In this document: positions 10,770 through 21,000 of the stretch, in pieces
How the letters are laid out: every line of letters starts with the position of its first letter
Numbering within the stretch: the stretch's first letter is position 1
NCBI GenBank assembly: GCA_003427395.1
Contig: BFEA01000008.1
Span: 5,155,400-5,177,624 of the forward strand
DNA from: Chara braunii
Lineage: Eukaryota; Streptophyta; Charophyceae; Charales; Characeae
DNA length: 22,225 nucleotides
Direction: 5' to 3'
Notes under the pieces: generated by a model
Seen by the model: only the letters and a program-made list of their open reading frames with translations
The model's database searches: none
What the model was told of the DNA's origin: nothing
Position numbers and translations under genes: made by a program

Positions 10770-13700
10770 CCCGATCACATATGCTTTGTAGGGTTCCTCT
10801 TCCCAGATAGACAAAGCGCACCTTCCAGCTGAAAAGGCAGTACACGCTGTGGACAATTTGGAAGAGGCGCTGTCAGATCACCATCGAGGGCAACGCACAG
10901 GCAGGAAGCAGCTGAGATCCTTTACAGCCTACTGGACATAGACTTCCAAGCACAATGGAAAAGGACACGCAGGCAGCTCCGGCAGCACCCAGACCAGGCG
11001 CAGAAACTAAAGGGCCGGTTTTCTTCAAAAGGTTTTAGGCAGAGGCGGAGTAGCCACCATTCAGGGATCGAGGATTTGCTGCAGATGGAGAATGGCGGGA
11101 CGCAGTTAGAACGGGACAGGGAATAGAGTAGAGCACTTCGTTCCAAGAATAAGAATTTATAGAGGAGGTCCAGGAGGAGAAAAAGAGAGGTAAGTTAAAG
11201 AAAAAAGGTCATAGTCATATCCTTCCTGATTAAACAGCCGATGTGGGAATAGAAGGTAGTAGGGGAGGAAACCCATGAGAAGAAAGGCTGTTTAATCCAG
11301 AGTCACATTCTTCTCATGGGTGTAGTAAGGAAGGAAAGAGGGAGGAAACCCATGAGANNNNNNNNNNNNNNNNNNNNNNNNNNNNNNNNNNNNNNNNNNN
11401 NNNNNNNNNNNNNNNNNNNNNNNNNNNNNNNNNNNNNNNNNNNNNNNNNNNNNNNNNNNNNNNNNNNNNNNNNNNNNNNNNNNNNNNNNNNNNNNNNNNN
11501 NNNNNNNAGAGGGAGGAAACCCATGAGAAGAAAGGCTGTTTAATCAGGAAGGAGGGTGGTAAGAAAGGTCCAAATACGTTCAAACTTCAAAGAGAGCTGA
11601 AGGTAGTAGGACAGAATAGACAATGTTGGGATAGAAGATAGGACGAGGGGAAGAAGGGACAATAAGGGGTTGGTTAATAGATAGTGATTTAGGACACTAG
11701 GCTCTAAACCTAAGGGACCTAAGGAAACTACTTGCACAGGTCACATCATAAGCGAAACTGGCTAACTCCGGGTCGAATTGTGAGTACAGGCCCTAGACTC
11801 AGACTGTACGGGGAACTCACAATTCGACCCAGGTCACATCATAAGCGAAACTGGCGCAATTTTATTTTTTTTTCTTCTTAAGAGAAAGGCAAGTCATTTC
11901 AATAGAAGATTGAAAATCGATGCCGGATAACTCCGGGTTGAATTGTGAGTTCCCCGGCCTCGATTTTCAATCTTCTAAGGAAATGGCTCGCCTTTCTCTT
12001 AAGGAAAAATAAAAATAAAAATTGCGCACAACCTACCAAGGGGTGTGGCAATCTACCGGGCGAGAGGGGGGGGAGGAGGCAGGGGGGTATCAGGGCTTAG
12101 CCACAAAACATCTCAACTTTACACCCTCTCTATCTCGACACCATAGACTCTTGACTGTGACGAAGACCGGCTTCCCCGATACAGCAGAGACGTCAGCACA
12201 CACTGGGTCAAGCAAAGCATGGTTGACTTCTGTTAGTGCATGATCACGGAGCTCCGGCATGTCAGTTGTGCGGTGCAGTTGATGAAAAATCCACAGACTG
12301 ACTTCGAAAAGCAATCATCAGCCGCATCATCACTTTGGCAACAGAGGAGAGTAAAAGGAGTAGCAAGAGAATAGAAGGGGAGTAGAGATGGAGAAAGAGA
12401 AGAAAAGAACATACGCAAATACGTAAAAAATCCGAACGCGACGTTAATTAAAAATATAGCTATGAAAACCAGCGGTATGACCCGACTAGTTTCGGCTGGC
12501 CCGCTAACCAGCCTTCATCAGGGGTCTTCAGTTGTTGTGTTGTGTGCGAGTTGGTTAGGTATATAGGTGGTAAGAATCTGGTCTAGTGTTTTCTCTAATG
12601 GACCAGTAACGGTCAACCAAAAAAAAAAGTAGTACTAATGAGCCAGACCAGTTCATATTTTGGTTACCTGAGGCTCGTGGCAAAGCCGAAATGGCACCAA
12701 CGGGCCTAGCTCAGTTGGGGCACCCATGAACTCTTGAAATACAGACCCAAGCTGAAGTCCAGACGTAATCAGATGAACAGAACAAAATCATTCTGAATCC
12801 AGGCTACCAGAGTGGCCCGGGTCCACTTGCCCGGCCGGGCCGAAAAGATATTAAAAAATAAAAAATATATTTTTCTAATTAAAATTTTTGTTTCAAATTT
12901 GGTAAAGAATTTCGATGTGACCCTGAGGCAAAAGTTGTTCAGTTTATTTTTCTGCATAACATAGGTTTTTTTCGGATTTTTTGGATTCTTTTTTTTTTTT
13001 TTTGGCTTGGACCTTCCCTAGTCCTTGCACGGCCGAGCCGCCCGGAAAAATGGGGTGACCCGGGCGGTCCGGCTGGTAGCCTAGTTCTGAATTACCTGAG
13101 GCCGGTCAGTTCAATGATGAAATCTAAGGGCCGTTGAAAAAAGGGGGGAAACAATAACAAAAAAAAAAAAGGTGGAAAAGGGAAATAGGAAAAAGGAAAA
13201 CAAAGGAAAAACAACGCCTGAAAAACCCTTCAACAAAGGCAGAAACAATGTACTGCCTAACTAGCTTTCCAGCCCGGGCGTCCAGGGAACCCCACCGTGC
13301 GCAGAATGGCGCCCGGGGCGCCCGGCCAGGCTACCCCCCCAAGCAGGCACCCGGGCGCCTCTCGCACCGAGGCAGAAAAAGCCTCAAAAAAAGTTTCGCG
13401 CCGCCGCCATATTCCGAATGTGCCACCTTCTTTTTTGGCGGTCGGCACATTTTGGGGGGGGGTCCAGCCCGTTTGTAGGGCTTTTTTTTTTTTTGGATTC
13501 TGGCAGTCAATCTGCATCGATCGACAGCGCGCACTGATCCAATTTGAATCCTGGGCTCCTCCTTTGTTTCTTCTTCTTCTTGTTCTTCTTCTTCTTCTTC
13601 TTTTCCCCCCCAAAAATAGCTTGGCACCACATAACCCGGAAGACCTCCAAAGGTGGGTTGGGGATAATCGACCCCAAACAAGAAACAAAAGCCCTACAGA

Positions 13701-15173
13701 TAAAATGGATAGTCAAATTACTAACCCAACCAAGAGTGGCATGGCACAAACTAGCCCTAGACAGCATCAGAGCCTTAGCTCCAGTTCAAACTCCTGCCAA
13801 TATGTTGGGCTTGTTCTGGGTAATGAATAAGGACTGGACCCCGAAAACCGGTAGGAGAAGACGACGACCTAACCCACAACGGAACGAAGCCCAACTGTCA
13901 ACACCCTACTGGACAGCCCTTATCGTAATTTGGAGAGGACTTCAGCCGAACAAAGTAAAGAAACCCAAATCGAAAGAAGAAGTACTTCATCAGCTCCTAT
14001 TCGGGAATCAATATGTGAGGGATGCAGGGGATCTCCCTCTGTCGCTAGCAAAGGGCCAAAGCTGGCTTTCGTGGGTCCGACATGGAGTACGGAGGGTAGA
14101 GCACATCTGGGACCAAGCGAAGAAGGACTGGATTGATGAAGAACAACTGAGACATCTGCTAAAGGGTTGCGGTAATCGGCATAACAATCTGACAACGGTC
14201 GTGGACAGCATCCCCGATGGGTGGAAAGAACTACTAAAGAAAAAATTTCATGGAAATCAGGAGAATGGGGGGTGCTGATCCAGGATTCCGCACCCGAGAA
14301 AGCATACCAGTTTCACCGCAGATGCCCGGGCTCAGACCTCTCAGGAGTATTCATGTCTTTTCCCATAAGCCGGTCCAATCCCAACTCGTTCTCCATCCAC
14401 AATATTGACCCTCAGGAAACTTTCTTTTTTTGTTTTCCCCCTCTTTCTGCGTTTCTTCTTTTCCTTCTTCTTCGTCTTCGCCTCCCTCCTCCCTCCTCTG
14501 ACGTCGCGCTCCTCCCTCCTCGCGCCCCCCTCCTCGCACCCCCTCCATCACCTCGCCCCCTCCCTCCTCCCTTCTCCCTCCTCCCTCCCTCCTCTGACGT
14601 GATGCTCCTCCATCCTCTCTCCCTCCTCTGACGTGGCACTTCTCCCTCCTCCCTCTGAATTGACACTCCTTCGTCCTCCCTCCTCCCTCTGACGTGGCGC
14701 TCCACCACAGGTGGGACACAGCAGCTGCTGTACCCCCCACGCCGCAAACGGGCAGTCGATACTCCAGACCACTTCTACAAGCCCCCCTCCCCACAACATA
14801 CAGAAATCGACATGCATGAAAATAAAATCAGAGGCCGGATTTGGGCACTACTCCCAAAGCCTAGCAAGGTCTGGCAGCCAAAAAAAAAAAAAAAAAAAAG
14901 CTCAGTGGTTTTTTTGCGTGCCCGGGGCACCCCGTGCGTGGTGCCTGGGGCGCCCGCCCAGCCATCCCGGGAAAGCTAGCTGCCTAGTACCTACTACCTA
15001 CAGTGCATACCATTTAAAGACAAAAGAAAAAAGTCCAAAACAAACTAATCGATGGAAAAAGACAATGCCTGGAAACCCTTTCATTGCAGGCGGAAAGAAT
15101 GCACCAGCTACCACTATTCATTCGCAAAAGAGAAAGTTTAAAAAACACATCGACAGTTGTTCAGGACATCCGT

Positions 15174-15205
<32 letters not shown>

Positions 15206-15709
15206 GGCCCCTGTGCAAGGATGACACGCATAAACCGAGAAATGGTCCAAATTTCACTTAGGAAACAAACAGAAAAAAAAAAGGTAACCACCACAACAGC
15301 AGGTGTCAAATTATTATTATTAATATATTACCCAGAAAAAAAAAAAAAAAAACCAACAACAACAACAACAGGTATCCCTACCTACCATACAACAATAGGT
15401 TCTCCAGCTTTATATGCTCTGTCAACTTGCAGCTGTACAAAGTCTCCATCTGCCCGAAGCATGGCCTTGGAGTCGCTTCTATATGAAAGAAGCGGCGGCC
15501 CAAGAGGTACCAGTGCAAATCGCCTAGCCAAGTTAACGCCCTGTTCATAGTATACAAAGAGAGAAAGAGAGAGAGACAGAGACACAGAGAGAGAGAGAGA
15601 GAGAGAGAGAAAGATTCAGTCCACAAGCGCATTCTACCCGTTCTGTCGCACACACTCCTACAGCACACGTACGTTTTCGCACCCCTACCGTCCTTTTTCC
15701 CCCGTCCTC

Positions 15710-15744
<35 letters not shown>

Positions 15745-17676
15745 AACCTCTCTACCCAATTCATGGGTGCTCTGACACCCCCATCCCAGACCCTTCCCCG
15801 GGGCCTTCTCTCCCAGCCATGTAGCGACACATTGCAGTTCTGCAATGATCCCATGTTGCATCATCAGACCAACCCTGCCTGCACAAGAACACATGCTTAG
15901 AACCCACCATGTGATCGCATCACACAAACATCAAGAGTGTTTTTTTTAACTTTTAACGAATCAAATTATCAATTCAGAACTCAGAAGACACCACAACATA
16001 CACACACCAGCCAGATTTGGTTCTTTATGCATTCCAAAATTCTAAATACTAATCTTTCATCCGTTCACGAATCATTTTCTGTGCAGCAGAAATCTTCAGA
16101 GTCAAACAACAGTTGAAACTTCAAACATTTGAAGGGGGAAAAAAACAAAAAGACATTAAGCATTCCAGATTTGGTTAAGTCCCTCGGGACATCTGCTAAA
16201 ATTAGAACAACACACAGAAGATCAGCATGGCTCCTGTCACCCTGTCCAAGGATGACACACATAAATCGAGAAATGAGCCAAACTTCAGATATATATGAAA
16301 AAAAATCAAAACAAAACAAAACAGTCGTCAAATATAGCTCATCTTGTAAAATAGTGAAAAAAAGGAGGAGGATGGAGTCATGTACAGGAACGAAGAGGAA
16401 GAACGAGTGTGGAAGAAGGAGAAGAAGAAGAAGAAGAAGCGCATCACCTGAAGATGCACAACGCATGATTGAACTGCAACAAACGCCTGCCGAAAGATCT
16501 CGAAAGGAAAAGCCTCCGTTGGTATGTCGAATGGATATTTCTGAATGCCACAATCCACCGAAACACAGTTGTAATCAGTTCTTTGAAAAAAAAAACAGAA
16601 AAAAAAAAAAAATTGTTATCGGTTCTCGTGAACTTCTCATTCTTCATCAGTCTCCAAGCCTTATCAGTTCCCCACCCTCAGATTTTTCCTTCTTTTTTTT
16701 TTGTTTTGTTTTTCCAAATACTCACTGCCACTCTTTGCTTCGCAGCGGGCAAGCGTAGGAGATGGCCAAGAATTCAGGACAGCATCAGACGAGTCGGCCA
16801 AGAAGGAACAGTGCTGCCCAAACCTTGAGATAGGTCCAGGAGGAGTGCCCAAACCAGTTTTCAACAGCTCATCCGATTGCTAGGAACATCCACCTCACCA
16901 CAGTGCAACAAATTCGGGAAATAGGGAGAAAGTGTTGCAAATCAGGAACTGGAATAAAGGGAAGGGGTGAGGGGAAGATGGGGAAAGGGGCGAGGGGGGG
17001 AGGGGGGAGGAGGTAGGGGGAGGGGGAATATGAGAGGGGGAGAGAAAAGGGGCGAGGGGGCAGGAGAGTAGGGCGCAACGAGGGTTCATTGCCCTGTGGG
17101 ACAGGGAGTCCGGGGCAAATAGCCTAAGAAAAAGAGGGGAATCAAGCTTGAGATATTTCAAATTCCGTCTGCTTTCAGAAAAGAAAAAAGAAAAACGAGT
17201 CGAAATTAAACACAGGGTGGTGGACCCCAATGACAGCCTGCTGGGAAGACACAGCCTGACATAACTTCTAATGAAGCCGACACTTACTCCGAAGTCTCCT
17301 CACCTTGAAAAGAGACCCTGCCATGAACCAAACAGTGTCGAGCTCCTGATATTCTCGTTTGATGCCCTCCAATCGTTCTGCGAAAATGTGCTGAGAAAAA
17401 GAGAAGCCACGACAAGACAGGATAATGTCAGATGAACGATAAGAGAGGGGAGGGGAGAGGGGACAGGGGACAGAGGAGAGGGGAAAGGGGAGAGGGGACA
17501 GGGGACAGAGGAGAGGGGACAGGGGAGAGGGGAGACCGTAGAGGGGAGAGGGCAGAGGAGAGAGGGGAGAGGAAGTGTTGGGCATCATCACACCGTAAAA
17601 GAAACCCTCAGTAAATACAAGCATCCACTCAAACAACGAAATCACAGGTAGCAACAAGTGATCAACGCATGAAGGA

Positions 17677-17758
<82 letters not shown>

Positions 17759-17768
17759 NTCTCTCTCT

Positions 17769-17836
<68 letters not shown>

Positions 17837-17952
17837 GTGTGTGTGTGTGCGTGTGTGTGTGTGTGCGTGTGTGTGTGTGTGCGTGTGTCTGCTCGTTGTC
17901 TGTGAGTGGTGTGCATGTGTGTTCCAAACAATCACCACTGCAACCCCTTTTC

Positions 17953-18013
<61 letters not shown>

Positions 18014-21000
18014 TTCTGAGGTGAATGTAGATGAAAGGGAAATCCAAGATAACACACAGGTGGGCAAATTTGTCTAGTTACCCTGGTTGGACTGCCTGCG
18101 AAGTACTCGTTGAGTTCAGTCCGGGACCATAGGAGCGGAGACTCTACTGCAAGCTGACCTCTTCCTCTTTGACGATCTAGCTCTCTGATATAGGGATACC
18201 AGAAAGACTCCTTGCCTCTCTTCTTTTCGTACATAAGATAGAGAGCCAGGCACGCAAGTTCCGACAACTTATTTGTCGTGAGCAGCTCCGCTGTTCCACA
18301 TTACCATCATCAAAACCAGACACAAATCAAATCAAATCGCATCAAACCAAATCGACGAAACAAGAGAAGAAACCAACAGCTTCAGAGAAGACACAGATAA
18401 CACCACCTCAAGGAAACAAACAGCCTTTTTTTTTTTTGACAAAACAGATTCAGAATCGGCTGAGCGTACCCAGGACTCGTCCATAATTCCATATTAGTTC
18501 CCGTCGACTCCATGAAACAAACTATAATGAAATCACAAAGTGTCCTAGTCGTACAAGCTACACAACGACCAAAGTTTCGTAAAATGAAATCACAGAGTGT
18601 CCGAGTCGTACAAGCTACAGAACGAGCAAAGTTCCAAACACACCTGGGCACAATAAAATCAGCCATCCACCACTCTCTACATCAATAAGCTTAAAAGAAA
18701 ATCAAGAACGCAATGACAATTAAAAAGAAGAGGGGATCTGCGGTTGGCCGGGAAGGGGGAAAACACAAAAGAGCAGCGATCGCAAGATAGACAGAGAGAA
18801 GAAAGCTGCGATGATGTTTCTCCTCCTTCCTTGACCACAACATCGTCTGACAATTCACTGTCCCCTCATCAATTTGCTGAATGTTTTTCTTTTCTACGTG
18901 CCAACAATTCCAATCCATCCTCCTTCCAGACATCCGTGCAAAGTGGAACGATACAGACTATTACAGAGCAGATTTTTAGCATGGCCCCTGCGGACGAATG
19001 ACCCGCATAAATCGAGAAATGGTGCAAGACTGCAAATTAATTGTCTTTTTTTAAGAGAAAAAAAATCCTGTGCTGTTGTGAAAAAAAAAAAAAAAAAAAA
19101 AAAAAAAGAAGGGGTGAGATCCAACAAGAGCACAGTCCAACTTGTCCCCCTTCTCTGCTCCTGCTCTCATTTGAGTTCTCCCCTCTCCATTGACAACATC
19201 CTTCGACGGAAAACAAATTGAATCAATAATACATCATTAATACATAATGAATACATAATTAATACATAACTAATACATAATTAAATTAAATTAATACATA
19301 ATTAAATTAAATTAATAGTAATTTAATACATACTTAAATTAAATTAATACATAATTAAATTAAATTAATACGTACTCATCCATGCGGCAAAACACAGCAT
19401 AAAAAATCGAGCCCAAAAAAAAAAAATTGCCATTGCGCCGTTTCCTGACATAACCCACCTTGGTAATGAAAGTGTACAAGCTATTTTTTTATATTCTAAC
19501 GCTGTCAGGGGGGGAGGAGGGAGCCGGGGGGGAGGGAGCCGGGGGGGAGGGAGCCAGGGGGGAGGCACAAGGACGACAGTAGGTTGCCCATGCACACAGA
19601 TCAGAATGCGGTATTGCCTTGTGGCGCTCTCAGCGAAGAGGCCCTGGGCCGGGGCGAGAAGGAGCGCAGGCCCGCTCAGGCCCAGACAGGCGACCCTTGG
19701 TAGTGTTCCTTGAGGCCCCGTACAGGGCATGGCCGTAGCCAGAGAACTCCAGAAGGCAGTCCCTACCAGCTGAACAGGGAGCCGGGAACGCAGTCAGGAA
19801 CCCGGTAGAGAACCCCCAAACAGCCCTAGGGGGTCCCTGTCTAGGCCTGACAGGACCACTGCGGCTCTGGTATTGAAGGAACCCATTTCTGTCGGACCCC
19901 CTAGGGCCGTTTGGGGTTCTCTACCGGGTCTAGACAGCTATGGATGCCGCTGGTTGCATGCTAGGCCTGACAGGACCCCTGCGGCTCTGGTATTGACGGG
20001 AAGGCCTGGGCAGGTCCGAAAACCATCATTCCAGTAGATGTAGGACAACAATGGCAGGCTTCCAGAGCGCTAAGTCAATCAGCACTAGCAGGAGACGGCA
20101 GCACCTAGCATCCAACCAGCGGCAGCCATAGCTGCTCTGAGAGAGCAGACCGGCAGCCAGAGCTGCTCTGAGACAGAAGAGCGGCAGCCATAGCTGCTCT
20201 GAGACAGAAGAGCGGCAGCCATAGCTGCTCTGAGACAGAAGAGCGGCAGCCATAGCTGCTCTGAGACAGAACAGCGACAGCCATAGCTGCTCGGAGACAG
20301 AAGAGCGGCAGCCATAGCTACTCTGAGACAGAAGAGCAGCCCCACAGCCTTGGGCACTGAGGTGGTCGAGGAGGGTGGTGCTAGAATGGGAGATAGTTGG
20401 GAGGAAGGGGAAGTCCGCTGAGGAGGAGTTGGCGAGGGACTTGCCGGGGGGACTCCAAGTCGAGCTCCAGCGTGACATGTTGTTCGAGCAGGGATCAGTG
20501 GGAGCAGCTCAGAACTCTGCAGCGCCATTGGGGGGGGGGGGGGGNGANAAAGGGAAGCTTTTCATCTCAGCTCAAAATCCGCAGAATCATTGAAGTTCAT
20601 TAAACCCCTAAGCCCAGCCTGACGGAATCTAGTTCATCGAACTTCATCCTGAACGTGCAGTTGCCCCAGATCTTGGATCTTGGGCCACGCAGGGGTTCAA
20701 AACCCGCCTGAGCCCAAATGTCCCCTCTTTTTAATTATTTCTATATTTTCTTTGCCTTCTTTTCCTTTACATATGCACACAACATTCCATTCCTTGATGT
20801 CAGGCCTACTAGTTTCGCAAATGCTCTGCTTGCACACAAGCCACCCAACCTTTACACTAGTTTCGCAAAAGCTCTGCTTGCACACTAGCCACCCAACCTT
20901 CTGTCACACAGAGAGAGATGTCATGGCAATCAAATGCAATCAAATGCAATCAAATGCAATCAAATGCAATGAATGCATTGCAATGAAATGCAATGAAATG

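Larger units (their letters stand above)
9451..11126 (+). mobile_element. Decayed LINE ORF2 3' portion
   Basis: Reading across several frames gives [60 protein letters not shown], a zf-RVT-like zinc module, [20 protein letters not shown] and [20 protein letters not shown], to a stop at 11124-11126. The first part aligns with the LINE fragment at 13616-14421, so both belong to one family. Breaks are a frameshift near 9590, a triplicated 31-bp unit (9789-9881), a foldback insertion (9970-10080), frameshifts near 10140 and 10500, a microsatellite (10691-10766) and a 1-base slip near 10915. The reverse transcriptase catalytic part is missing. Confidence 0.75.
13261..14979. mobile_element. hAT-like composite element carrying a LINE fragment, 1.72 kb
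   Basis: It starts CTAGCTTTCC and ends GGAAAGCTAG (perfect 10-bp terminal inverted repeat). Similar GC-rich subterminal blocks (GCGCCCGGGGCGCCCGGCC on the left; TGCCTGGGGCGCCCGCCCAG on the right) are inverted. Flanks CTGCCTAA (13253-13260) and CTGCCTAG (14980-14987) are an 8-bp target duplication with one mismatch. Inside are a TTC repeat, a LINE ORF2 fragment and a CT-rich minisatellite. The element either captured the LINE fragment or was later hit by it. Confidence 0.6.

Noticed and set aside
12669-12705. CCTGAGGCTCGTGGCAAAGCCGAAATGG as a hammerhead relic
   Set aside because: The UGA of the core is missing and no cleavage triplet is in place; the resemblance may be chance.
17088-17263. 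Open plus-strand stretch of about 58 codons
   Set aside because: No ATG context, no recognisable domain, and an intronic position.
20026-20528. Overlapping minus-strand ORFs of about 150 codons
   Set aside because: They translate the 31-bp minisatellite and its flank; nothing family-like.
20690-20720. GGGGTTCAAAACCCGCC as a pol III B box or tRNA T arm
   Set aside because: No A box at usable distance and no cloverleaf.
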